Source: Rhizobium sp. P32RR-XVIII
Lineage (GTDB): Bacteria; Pseudomonadota; Alphaproteobacteria; Rhizobiales; Rhizobiaceae
Length of the DNA stretch: 64,000 nucleotides
Reading direction: 5' to 3'
Assembly (NCBI RefSeq): GCF_012641395.1
Contig: NZ_JABAIH010000001.1
Coordinates: 620,001 to 684,000, forward strand
Shown: in pieces, positions 36,458 to 44,400 of the stretch
Layout of the letters: each line of letters begins with the position of its first letter
How positions within the stretch are numbered: position 1 is the stretch's first letter
Made by a program: the position numbers and the translations under genes
The notes under the pieces: generated by a model
Database searches by the model: none
Told to the model about the DNA's origin: nothing
What the model saw: the letters and a program-made list of their open reading frames with translations, nothing else

Positions 36458-36823
36458 ATGGAAATAATCTCGAACGAATACAGGATCAAATCGGTCCTTG
36501 GCCGGCTGGAAATGATCATCGACAACGAGAACTCGCGGATCGGCAGCGATCCCCAGTTCGATCTCAAGGTCTCGAACGCCCACAAGAGCCGCTGCCTTTA
36601 TGAGCTTTCCATGCTCTTCCGCGATACCGATCCGGCCGAGCTTGCCGCCTCGCATCTCGAACAGCTTCATGGGCTGAAGAAGAAGCTGACGCTCAATGCC
36701 CGGCGCGTTGAGGCGCATCTCGAAGCCGTTCGTGCAGTGGCGGATCTTCTGAAGAATGCGGTTCAGGACGCTGACGCTGACGGCACCTATTCCCAGGAAC
36801 AGTTCGTCGCGCGTGATGCCTGA
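36458..36823 (+). CDS. FlgN-like chaperone candidate
   Basis: 121 residues, helical. The layout follows FlgN/FliT-type chaperones: N-terminal helix with IIDNENSRIG, central FDLKVSNAHKSRCLYELSML, and a C-terminal helix LKKKLTLNARRVEAHLEAVR, ending ADADGTYS. FlgN proteins show the same N-x-x-x-V/L helix and a terminal Tyr-Gly-like motif. It overlaps the next gene by one base (TGATG). The call is by eye; it may simply be an uncharacterised flagellar protein. Confidence 0.7.
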   Translation: MEIISNEYRIKSVLGRLEMIIDNENSRIGSDPQFDLKVSNAHKSRCLYELSMLFRDTDPAELAASHLEQLHGLKKKLTLNARRVEAHLEAVRAVADLLKNAVQDADADGTYSQEQFVARDA

Positions 36824-37362
36824 TGGTGAAGCTCGTCCTTACAGGCATCTGGGTCTGCGTCATCACGCTGGCTTCGGTCTATTTTTCGGTGAAGATGGCC
36901 ACAGCACCGGCGGCGCCGGCCGACAGTTCGAAAGAGAGCCAGCTTGAGCTTGTTAAGGGCGAGACGATCACCGTTCCGATCATCGGAAACGGCGCGATAA
37001 CCGGTTATTTTCTAGGCCGCGTGTCGTACATGATGAACAAGGATACAGTAAAAGGCGCGACCCTGCCGCTGACCGAAATGACCACCGACGAGTTGTTCAC
37101 GCTTCTTATGGGCAACAAGATGGTCGATATCAGCAAGCTGAAATCCTTCGATCCGCAGGCCTTCCGAGACGCGATCAAGAAAGACATGAACGAAAAGCTC
37201 GGGGGCGATTACGTGTCCGAGGTTATCCTGGAGCAGCTTGAGTACCTCTCCAAGGAAGAGGTGAAAGCAAACGCTTCCGGCCAGCAGCAGAAGACGGGCA
37301 ACCCGATCAAGATCATCGATGCGCCGTCGCCTGCTGCAGCAGCCGCCGCTGCCGCCCACTAA
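36823..37362 (+). CDS. Membrane-anchored periplasmic protein, FliL-like layout
   Basis: 179 residues: one N-terminal membrane helix (LTGIWVCVITLASVYFSVKM), a short linker and a periplasmic domain of about 110 residues (ETITVPIIGNGAITGYFLGR; FDPQAFRDAIKKDMNEKLGG), ending in an Ala-rich tail. Size and order resemble FliL, but the sequence is not clearly homologous. Last gene of the late flagellar unit; it ends one base before the convergent oxidoreductase. Confidence 0.7.
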   Translation: MVKLVLTGIWVCVITLASVYFSVKMATAPAAPADSSKESQLELVKGETITVPIIGNGAITGYFLGRVSYMMNKDTVKGATLPLTEMTTDELFTLLMGNKMVDISKLKSFDPQAFRDAIKKDMNEKLGGDYVSEVILEQLEYLSKEEVKANASGQQQKTGNPIKIIDAPSPAAAAAAAAH

Positions 37363-37363
37363 T

Positions 37364-38161
37364 CTAGCCGGCTTCGCTTGTGCCGTTCAGGTGGAGCGCG
37401 AAGCCGGTCGCATCCAGCTCCCCCAGCTCCGGGCGGAGCTGCATGCTGGGGATCAGATAGTCTCCGCCATTTTGCTGCCGGTAGGGGATGGGCGGAGTGT
37501 TCTCCAGCGTGCGCATCCTCGCGCGCAGGCGTTCGGCTGCGAGCTCGAAGCCGGCCCCATCGAGGCGATCGACCCTGTAGGCCACGAAGGGCGGAAGCAC
37601 CTCATAGCCCGGATAATAGAGAATTCCGTGATTGATCGGGAACAACAGGTCGTCGATCGGTCCGTTGACCCCGCGGGCGGAGTAATGCTCTTCCCAGCCG
37701 CCGGCAGTCACGATCAACATGGCCCGCTTGCCGGCCAGCGTTCCTTCACCGTAGCGGTCGCCCCATCGCTTGTCGCTGTGCTCGCCGACGCCATAGGCGA
37801 ACCCATAGGCATAGACCCGCTCGACCCAGCCTTTGAGGATTGCCGGCATGCTGAACCACCACAGCGGAAACTGGAGGATTAGGGCATCGGCCCACAGAAC
37901 CTTGTCGATCTCGGTCTTGACGTCTTCGGTCAGCCCGCCGGTTTCGAAGGCTTTCTTCGACGCCTCGACGGGTATGAACCGCGTGTCGGACGCCAGCGAG
38001 GGAAAGTCGGCACGGTCGATCTCGGACTTCCAGTCCTCCGCATAGAGGTCGGATACGCGCACCTCATGGCCTTGGGCCTCGAGTTCCGTGATGGCGACGT
38101 CGCGCAGCGCGCCGTTGAGCGAGCGTGGTTCGGGATGAGCAAAGACATGCAGAACTTTCAT
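37364..38161 (-). CDS. NAD(P)H-quinone oxidoreductase, flavodoxin-fold family
   Basis: 265 residues. MKVLHVFAHPEPRSLNGALR and LQFPLWWFSMPAILKGWVER are the marks of the NQO1/MdaB/KefF family (FMN/FAD-dependent two-electron quinone reductases). The start at 38161 gives the conserved MKVLHVFAHPEP. It diverges from a LysR gene, which probably controls it; the pair is not flagellar. Confidence 0.9.
   Translation of the reverse strand: MKVLHVFAHPEPRSLNGALRDVAITELEAQGHEVRVSDLYAEDWKSEIDRADFPSLASDTRFIPVEASKKAFETGGLTEDVKTEIDKVLWADALILQFPLWWFSMPAILKGWVERVYAYGFAYGVGEHSDKRWGDRYGEGTLAGKRAMLIVTAGGWEEHYSARGVNGPIDDLLFPINHGILYYPGYEVLPPFVAYRVDRLDGAGFELAAERLRARMRTLENTPPIPYRQQNGGDYLIPSMQLRPELGELDATGFALHLNGTSEAG
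37368..37407. terminator. Inverted repeat inside the 3' end of the convergent gene
   Basis: CCGGCTTCGC (37368-37377) pairs perfectly with GCGAAGCCGG (37398-37407), 20-base loop. It lies in the last codons of the minus-strand oxidoreductase, directly after the plus-strand stop at 37362. A bidirectional terminator is likely, though no T-tract follows. Confidence 0.45.
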
Positions 38162-38234
38162 GGTCGTGATCCTGTGACGTGAGAACTTGCCCAAAAGTAG
38201 ACACCGCACAAATCATCCACTAGATGTGGCTAAT

Positions 38235-38248
38235 GCATAAGATTATGC
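38235..38248. promoter_or_regulatory. Palindrome in the oxidoreductase/lysR divergent gap
   Basis: GCATAA-GA-TTATGC, 6-base arms around two bases, ending 7 bases before the LysR start. LysR regulators often bind such dyads and repress themselves. Confidence 0.4.
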
Positions 38249-38254
38249 TGAATA

Positions 38255-39187
38255 ATGGATAACTCAGACGTCACCTTGGAGCGCATGCGAACCTTCGTCC
38301 GCGTTGCCGAACGCGGCAGCCTATCGGCGGTTGCCCGCGAGTTCGGCGTCGGCCAGTCGACCGTCACGCGGCACTTGCGGGAGCTCGAGGAAGCCGTTGG
38401 CGTGCCTTTGCTCAGCAGAACCACCCGGCGCGTGACGCTCACCGATGAAGGCAGCCGCTACTATGCCAACGGCGTCCAGATCCTGCGCCTCGTGGAGCAG
38501 GCGGGTGATGAGGCGCGAGGCAAGCGCGGCGCGCCGGCGGGCATGATCCGGATATCGTGCACCGCGGCTTTCGGAGTCCTGCATGTCAGCCGGCGGATCT
38601 TCGCGTTTCAGGACCGCTATCCCGACATCGGGATCGACCTCAGTCTCACCGACGAGCGAGTCGACCTCGTGCGGGAGGGCGTCGACATTGCCCTTCGGCT
38701 GGGCCCGCTCACCGACAGCTCCATGAAGCTGCGGTCGCTTGGTCAGTCGCGGCGTTTGCTTGTCGCAGCACCGGCCTATCTGGCGGCGCGGGGCAGGCCG
38801 GTCGCTCCACAGGATCTGTCCGCCCACGAAGGCATCCGCATGTCGAATGTGGCGGGCAGCGACACGCTCGCCTTGAAGGGGCCAAACGACGAGCGCCATG
38901 TCGTGCCATTCGGAGGGCGCTTTCGGGTAGACCATGGGCTTGCGGCGCGCGAGGCCCTTATCGCCGGACGCGGCATTGCACCCGCTCATCGATGGCTTGT
39001 CGATGATCTCCTGGCGGCCGGCCGGCTGGAAGCGATCCTGCCCGACTATTCGCTTCCTGGCACTCCACTTAGCATGCTGATTGTCCCAGAACGGGCGGGC
39101 ATTGCCCGGGTCCGGCTACTGGTCGACTTCCTCGTAGAGCAGGCTGGCGGCATTCCCGGGATCGAGAGGGTGCAGCCGGAGCGATAG
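38255..39187 (+). CDS. LysR-family transcriptional regulator
   Basis: 310 residues: N-terminal helix-turn-helix (MRTFVRVAERGSLSAVAREF, then GVGQSTVTRHLRELEEAVGV) and a C-terminal periplasmic-binding-like effector domain. Divergent from the quinone reductase gene with a 93-base gap containing a palindrome. Effector unknown. Confidence 0.92.
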   Translation: MDNSDVTLERMRTFVRVAERGSLSAVAREFGVGQSTVTRHLRELEEAVGVPLLSRTTRRVTLTDEGSRYYANGVQILRLVEQAGDEARGKRGAPAGMIRISCTAAFGVLHVSRRIFAFQDRYPDIGIDLSLTDERVDLVREGVDIALRLGPLTDSSMKLRSLGQSRRLLVAAPAYLAARGRPVAPQDLSAHEGIRMSNVAGSDTLALKGPNDERHVVPFGGRFRVDHGLAAREALIAGRGIAPAHRWLVDDLLAAGRLEAILPDYSLPGTPLSMLIVPERAGIARVRLLVDFLVEQAGGIPGIERVQPER

Positions 39188-39454
39188 CCGGTGAGCATAA
39201 AGGGCAGATTGAGGCCGCTTTGCTTTGCCTCACAAGCTTAACAGAACCTTGAGAGCACCCTCGGAATTCGAACGACTTTCCTAAGAGTTGTTTGAAATCA
39301 TCCTGCTATAGCTCGCCTTACAGCCTTGGAGCGGTATTCGGAACTACGGATGCTGCACGCGGCCGGCGCTGCCGGTTTACCAAACCTGCCGGCGCGGAAT
39401 GTGTCTGATGTTTTCCGCAATGCTGGGCGCATGAAGCCCCTGCTGGAGGTTGGA
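39188..39454 (+). other. Gap between lysR and the glycosyltransferase
   Basis: A 267-base stretch. In-frame upstream ATGs at 39326 and 39431 have no good ribosome binding site, so it is read as non-coding leader. No clear promoter or hairpin is seen. Confidence 0.4.
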
Positions 39455-40297
39455 ATGAACCTGATCGCGAATTTCGCGGTTCTTGCATCACGCCGCACGA
39501 TCTTCGACGTGCCGGTATGCGATCTCGGATGGGATGACGCGCTCGTCTTCATCAACGAGCTTGCCTCGCTTCCCGTCGGCCAGACCGTCATTGCCTTTGC
39601 CAACGCTCACAACATGCTGATGACGCTGCGCGATGGCGAATACCGGAATATCCTCCTGCAGAATCTCGTTCTGCCCGATGGCGTCGGCCTGAATATCGCT
39701 TCGAAGATTGCGCATGGCGCGCCGTTTCCGGCCAATCTCAATGGCACGGATTTCGTTCCTGCGCTGTTGACCTTTATGGAAAACCGGCGCCGTGTCGGCC
39801 TTATCGGCGGCAGGCGCGAGGTTGTTGAAAAGGCGGCTGCAAAGTTTCGCCAGCATGCGCCTTGGCACGAATTCATCGTCATTTCGGACGGCTATTTCGA
39901 CAAGGAGAATCCCGAGGAGCTGATCGACGAGCTCAATCGCCAGAAGTGCGACATTCTCATCATCGGCATGGGCACGCCGCTGCAGGAGAAGTGGACGCAC
40001 CGTCACGTTCGCGCCGAGCACGCGCGGCTCGTCCTGACCGTCGGCGCCCTTTTCGATTTCGTTTCGGGAACCGTTCCCCGTGCTCCGCAGACCGTTCGTG
40101 CGATGCGGCTGGAATGGGCCTACCGCCTGCTGCAGGAGCCAGGCCGGCTCTGGCGGCGCTATGTGCTCGGCATTCCGGTCTTCCTGCTTTGTGTGATGCA
40201 ATACCGCTTCAGCCGCCGCGACCGCATCCTTAGCCAGTCGGAGGAGCGCAGCGTTGCACTTCCTGTTCCGCAGAGGCGAAACGACCTGGCAAGCTGA
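39455..40297 (+). CDS. WecG/TagA/CpsF-family glycosyltransferase (GT26)
   Basis: 280 residues. NAHNMLMTLRDGEYRNILLQ, then LPDGVGLNIASKI and GMGTPLQEKWTHRH, are the family motifs; members move N-acetylmannosamine(uronic acid) or a similar sugar to an undecaprenyl-linked glycan. The PDG Asp is the probable catalytic base. The start at 39455 follows GGAGG at 6 bases. With the Wzz/GumC-like gene next door it suggests cell-surface polysaccharide synthesis. Confidence 0.88.
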   Translation: MNLIANFAVLASRRTIFDVPVCDLGWDDALVFINELASLPVGQTVIAFANAHNMLMTLRDGEYRNILLQNLVLPDGVGLNIASKIAHGAPFPANLNGTDFVPALLTFMENRRRVGLIGGRREVVEKAAAKFRQHAPWHEFIVISDGYFDKENPEELIDELNRQKCDILIIGMGTPLQEKWTHRHVRAEHARLVLTVGALFDFVSGTVPRAPQTVRAMRLEWAYRLLQEPGRLWRRYVLGIPVFLLCVMQYRFSRRDRILSQSEERSVALPVPQRRNDLAS

Positions 40298-40411
40298 GGT
40301 TGCTTCTTGCCTTCCCGGTTAACCATTTCTTTGCCGTAAATATTTAGAGTGCCTTAATCATCCGCTTCACGCGGCAAGGCAGCTCGGTTCGCGCGCACGA
40401 GATATGGCGTC

Positions 40412-42076
40412 ATGTACGACAGCAGGTTAAGAAGCAGCACTGACGGGAGACGATCGACAGCGGCGACTGCGCGCGTCGAAGCGCTGCCCATTCGTCCTTC
40501 CGAGGCCGAACTGTTGAGAGTGATCGGCAAGGCGCTTGAAGAGCAGCGCCTGCGGCGTAGCGTGCCTCCCGAACCTCCGCTCGTCGACCGCATCGAGACG
40601 ATTCTCGGAACCCGGCTGCAGGCTGCCAACGATGTCCGCTCGCGGGAAGAGCCGCCCAAGCCGCTGCCACCGTCTGCCGTTCACTGCGAGATCGACGATC
40701 CGGATATCGGCACGCCTCCGGAGCATCGCGACAGCCTGGCAAAGCCGCTCGCCGCCATCGCAGTTGCGGTCATGATCGGGGCGGGCATTCCCTTGCTGAT
40801 GCCGGCAGAACCGGCGCGTTATGCGGCGGAGACGGCATTTCGCGTTCAGGCGGACAGTGCTGAGCGCCCGGCGATGACCGCTGCGGCCGTGCGGCGCCTG
40901 CTCTCCGCCAGCACCATATCCGCTGCGGTCGGGGCGCTGAAACTTGATCGCGACCCGGAATTTACCGGCGGGCCGTCAAATGCCATCGGCGTCGCGTTCG
41001 ACCTTCTCTCCGGCAGCGGCGCCGCTGCCGATGCGGCCTCCCGCGCGGAAAAGACGCTTGGGGGAATGATCGAGGCCGATGCCGACGCGGCTTCGGGAAG
41101 CGTGCACCTGAAAGTGACGACGGCCGATGGCGCCAAGTCTTCGCGCGTCGCCGTCTGGCTGTCGAACATGCTGACCTCCGGCGGCAATTCCGCGTCGGCG
41201 CAAGAGCGCGCCGGGCTCCGCAAAGCCTACGACGATGCGCAGGCAGAACTGGGCGCCTTCACCGGCAGGAGCGGCGAGGGCAACGTCAAGGTAGCGACCG
41301 ACCTCCAGCAGCGCATCAATCAGCATGATGCCGATCTCAAGATTGCCGAACAGAGGATCGCACTGGCAAAGGAGCAGGCTGATCGCTTGAAGAGAGCCAA
41401 AGCCGACGATGTCTTGACCGGCTCCTTGCCAGCTGAAACCATTTCGCCGGCGCTGCAGGCCGAGCGCGACAAATTCGTAACAGAGAAGGCCACTCTTTCT
41501 CAGCTTGCGAGCGACCTTGGCCCGCGCCATCCCCGCCTTCTTGGGCAGCAGGCTGTCGTCGATGGCATCAAGGAGAAGGTCGCGAAGGAACTTGCCCGAC
41601 AGGCGCAGGACGCCAATGTCAGCCTCAAGACTGCTACGGACGCCCGAAAAACGCTGAACGACCGGCGCAACGCGCTGATTGCGCAGAGCCGCGATACGGG
41701 CGTCGATCTCGCCAAGCTTACCGACCTGCGCGACAAGGCGGAGGCGGCAAGGTCGCGGATGGAGACTGCCGTCACGACGACCGCTTCCATCGTTGCACCG
41801 GTTACCGTCCTGAGGCCGATGCACACTACCGTCGTCTCTTCAGGCAGCACGCTGCCAGTTCGCTCTGCGATTGGCGCGGCGATCGGATTGGCGCTTGGCC
41901 TTGGGGGTATGGTTGCTTTTCGCCGCCTGCGAAAACGTCCCGCCCCCTTGCCTGAGGCGATAGCGCCAGCGCCTGCGGAACCACCGGAGCCGCAGGTCGA
42001 CGAACTCGAGCAGCTGCGCGATCAACTCGAGAGCCTGCGCGACAGGCTGCAATCCTACGGTCCCGGCCGCCGTTGA
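40412..42076 (+). CDS. Wzz/GumC-like polysaccharide chain-length protein
   Basis: 554 residues. A cytoplasmic N-terminal stretch of about 110 residues precedes membrane segment 1 (112-131), then a periplasmic domain with a long coiled coil (about 275-460) and membrane segment 2 (about 490-508, AIGAAIGLALGLGGMVAF), and an acidic Gln/Leu-rich tail. No kinase domain follows. The PMTAAAVRRLLSASTIS and GPRHPRLLGQQ motifs fit GumC-type co-polymerases. TTAACCAT lies at 40319-40326. Confidence 0.82.
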   Translation: MYDSRLRSSTDGRRSTAATARVEALPIRPSEAELLRVIGKALEEQRLRRSVPPEPPLVDRIETILGTRLQAANDVRSREEPPKPLPPSAVHCEIDDPDIGTPPEHRDSLAKPLAAIAVAVMIGAGIPLLMPAEPARYAAETAFRVQADSAERPAMTAAAVRRLLSASTISAAVGALKLDRDPEFTGGPSNAIGVAFDLLSGSGAAADAASRAEKTLGGMIEADADAASGSVHLKVTTADGAKSSRVAVWLSNMLTSGGNSASAQERAGLRKAYDDAQAELGAFTGRSGEGNVKVATDLQQRINQHDADLKIAEQRIALAKEQADRLKRAKADDVLTGSLPAETISPALQAERDKFVTEKATLSQLASDLGPRHPRLLGQQAVVDGIKEKVAKELARQAQDANVSLKTATDARKTLNDRRNALIAQSRDTGVDLAKLTDLRDKAEAARSRMETAVTTTASIVAPVTVLRPMHTTVVSSGSTLPVRSAIGAAIGLALGLGGMVAFRRLRKRPAPLPEAIAPAPAEPPEPQVDELEQLRDQLESLRDRLQSYGPGRR

Positions 42077-42197
42077 TTTTGCGATGCGGCATCATTGCTC
42101 TTGCATTTGCCGTTTTTAGGCAGGATAGGGCGTTCTGAGGCAATCAGCACGGCGGATGAACGCCTAGCTTGGCGCCATGGCATGGCAGGAGAATCGC

Positions 42198-43097
42198 GTG
42201 GCGACAGTGATCGATGGCAAGCAGGTGGCCGGTTCCGTAATCGAAACCGTGAAGATGGCGACCGCCGCACTTGAAAAGCAGAGCGGCGTCAAAGCCGGTC
42301 TCGCAGTCGTAATCGTCGGCGACGATCCGGCAAGCCATGCTTACGTCAATTCGAAGAGCAAGATGGCGAAGGAAAGCGGCTTCAAATCCGTTCAGCACAC
42401 CTTGCCGGCCGAGACGACGCAGGAAGAGCTTGCAGCGCTCGTCTCTTCTCTTAACGCCGATCCGTCGATCCACGGCATTCTCGTGCAGCTACCGCTGCCG
42501 AAGCCTTTGAACAGCGAACCGATTATTCAATCGATCCTGCCGGAAAAGGACGTCGACGGCCTTCATGTCGTCAATGCCGGAAAGCTCGCGACCGGCGACC
42601 TGGCGACGGGCCTCGTCTCCTGCACGCCGGCTGGCGCGATGGTCTTCGTCCGTCGCGTGCACGGCGAGGATCTGTCCGGCCTGAACGCCGTCGTCATCGG
42701 CCGCTCGAACCTCTTCGGCAAGCCGATGGCGCAGCTGCTGCTGAATGCCAATGCGACCGTGACGATCGCCCACTCGCGCACCAAGGATCTGCCAGCGGTC
42801 TGCCGCAATGCCGATATCCTGGTGGCCGCCGTCGGGCGTCCGGAGATGGTCAAGGCCGATTGGGTGAAGCCCGGCGCCACGGTCATCGATGTCGGCATCA
42901 ACCGCGTTGCAGCGCCGGAAAAGGGTGAGGGAAAGACGCGGCTGGTTGGCGACGTTGCCTTCGCCGAGGTGGAAAAGGTTGCTGGGGTGATCACGCCCGT
43001 CCCAGGCGGGGTCGGCCCGATGACCATCGCCATGCTGATGGCCAATACGGTCATTGCCGCGTATCGTTCGGCAGGCCAGACGCCGCCGATATTCTGA
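42198..43097 (+). CDS. folD: FolD, methylene-THF dehydrogenase/cyclohydrolase
   Basis: 299 residues, bifunctional enzyme of one-carbon metabolism (5,10-methylene-THF to 10-formyl-THF, NADP-dependent). Catalytic Lys in [13 protein letters not shown], nucleotide site [16 protein letters not shown], and the signature PGGVGPMT are all present. A GTG start at 42198 ([12 protein letters not shown]) with AGGAG upstream fits the family better than the ATG at 42177. It ends 3 bases before the convergent aglR. Confidence 0.96.
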   Translation: MATVIDGKQVAGSVIETVKMATAALEKQSGVKAGLAVVIVGDDPASHAYVNSKSKMAKESGFKSVQHTLPAETTQEELAALVSSLNADPSIHGILVQLPLPKPLNSEPIIQSILPEKDVDGLHVVNAGKLATGDLATGLVSCTPAGAMVFVRRVHGEDLSGLNAVVIGRSNLFGKPMAQLLLNANATVTIAHSRTKDLPAVCRNADILVAAVGRPEMVKADWVKPGATVIDVGINRVAAPEKGEGKTRLVGDVAFAEVEKVAGVITPVPGGVGPMTIAMLMANTVIAAYRSAGQTPPIF

Positions 43098-43100
43098 TGT

Positions 43101-44123
43101 TTAGCGCGGGGCAGGGCCTGTCGAGGCCCTGACGATCAGCTCTGCCTTCCAAAGTTCATGCTCGGGGAAAGGACCGGCCTGCGTGACGGTGCCGATGAGC
43201 CGCTGGGCGATGCGCGCGCCCGCTGCGCGCAGCGACGAGCGAGTGGTCGTCAGCGGCACGGAGAAATTTTCCGGCTTCAGCAGCGGCAGTACGTCGTCAT
43301 GCGCGATCAGCGAAATATCCTCGCCGAGCTTGAGTCCGGCCTGATTGATGGCGCGGATTGCCCCGAGCGCGAGTACCGTACTCGAGCAGAGAACGGCCGT
43401 CGGCCTCTCCGGAAGCTGCAGAAAACGCTCCATGGCGATGAGGCCTTCCTCGTCCGTCATCGGTGTGTGGCTCGTGCAGTCTTCGGAAAGCTCCAGTCCG
43501 CGCTCGCCAAGTGCTGTGACCACGCCATTCTTGCGGCGGATCGCGAAATCGAGATGCGCGGGGCCGTTCATCAGCGCGAAGCGCGTATGGCCGAGCTGCA
43601 GGAGCAGTTTCGCCGCATCGTAGAAAGCCGCCTCGTTGTCGATATCGAGATAGGGGTAGTCCGGCTCCGAGCCGAACGACCGGCCATGGACGATGAAGGG
43701 CATCGACAGCGATTTCAACATCACGAGCCGCGGGTCATGCCCGCGCATATAGGCTATGAAGAGCGCGTCGACGTTGCCGCTGATCGCGAGGCGGCGAAGG
43801 GCCGCCACTTCGTCATCGGGATGCGCGGGCGTGATGACGAAGTGGAAGTCATGCCTTACGGATTCTTCGCCAAGTCCGGCCAGGAATTCGCCGAAGTGCA
43901 CGTCTGATTGATGACCGGGGGCGGTCGGCATCACCAGCCCGATCGATCCCGCCTTTCCGGTCGCAAGGCGTTGCGCCGCCTTGTTCGGCCGGTATCCGGT
44001 TTCCTTGACAGCGCGAAGGACGCGCTCGCGTGTCGCCTCATTAACTTCGGGGTAGCCGTTGAGCGCGCGGCTGACGGTCGTCTGCGAAAGACCGAGCAAT
44101 TCCGATAGCTGTTTGAGATTCAC
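43101..44123 (-). CDS. aglR: AglR, LacI-family repressor of alpha-glucoside uptake
   Basis: 340 residues. The LacI helix-turn-helix (LKQLSELLGLSQTTVSRALN, YPEVNEATRERVLRA) is followed by a sugar-binding domain. Divergent from aglE with two matching palindromes in the gap, so it probably represses both itself and aglEFGAK and responds to an alpha-glucoside or its product. Named after the S. meliloti cluster of the same order. Confidence 0.93.
   Translation of the reverse strand: MNLKQLSELLGLSQTTVSRALNGYPEVNEATRERVLRAVKETGYRPNKAAQRLATGKAGSIGLVMPTAPGHQSDVHFGEFLAGLGEESVRHDFHFVITPAHPDDEVAALRRLAISGNVDALFIAYMRGHDPRLVMLKSLSMPFIVHGRSFGSEPDYPYLDIDNEAAFYDAAKLLLQLGHTRFALMNGPAHLDFAIRRKNGVVTALGERGLELSEDCTSHTPMTDEEGLIAMERFLQLPERPTAVLCSSTVLALGAIRAINQAGLKLGEDISLIAHDDVLPLLKPENFSVPLTTTRSSLRAAGARIAQRLIGTVTQAGPFPEHELWKAELIVRASTGPAPR
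43112..43131. terminator. Hairpin in the 3' end of aglR
   Basis: CAGGGCC (43112-43118) pairs with GGCCCTG (43125-43131), 6-base loop, within the last codons of aglR and 15 bases after the folD stop. Possible bidirectional terminator without T-tract. Confidence 0.4.
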
Positions 44124-44171
44124 GTGTTATGATTCCTCCCTAAAGCCTTGGGCGTATTCCCCCATGCTCCC

Positions 44172-44181
44172 AAAGCGCTTT
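44172..44181. promoter_or_regulatory. LacI-type operator 1 (aglR side)
   Basis: AAAGCGCTTT, a perfect 10-base palindrome 49 bases upstream of the aglR start. The same core occurs in the second operator at 44332. Confidence 0.65.
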
Positions 44182-44331
44182 AAATTATGTACCAGCTGCG
44201 GCGCTTGACTCAAGGAAAATCGTTCCATATTCCCGTGAGGCGCGCTTGCAATCTACAACTTAGACACTTCATTTTGCTTATTTTCGAAATGACTTGACTC
44301 TTTTCTGCCGGGAGTTGAAATGCGTGATGTG

Positions 44332-44345
44332 TCAAAGCGCTTTGA
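44332..44345. promoter_or_regulatory. LacI-type operator 2 (aglE side)
   Basis: TCAAAGCGCTTTGA, a perfect 14-base palindrome, 56 bases before the aglE ATG. Two sites about 160 bases apart would allow looping. TTGACT occurs at 44205 and 44294 as possible -35 elements. Confidence 0.75.
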
Positions 44346-44400
44346 GAATTCCTGAGGAGGGGCGAAAGCGTGATTGCGATTGTGATGGGAGGTTGATCAC

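Noticed and set aside
14709..37362. Search for FliD, FliS, FliO and FlgM
   Set aside because: No reading frame here resembles them. Rhizobial clusters often lack them, so I did not force a call.
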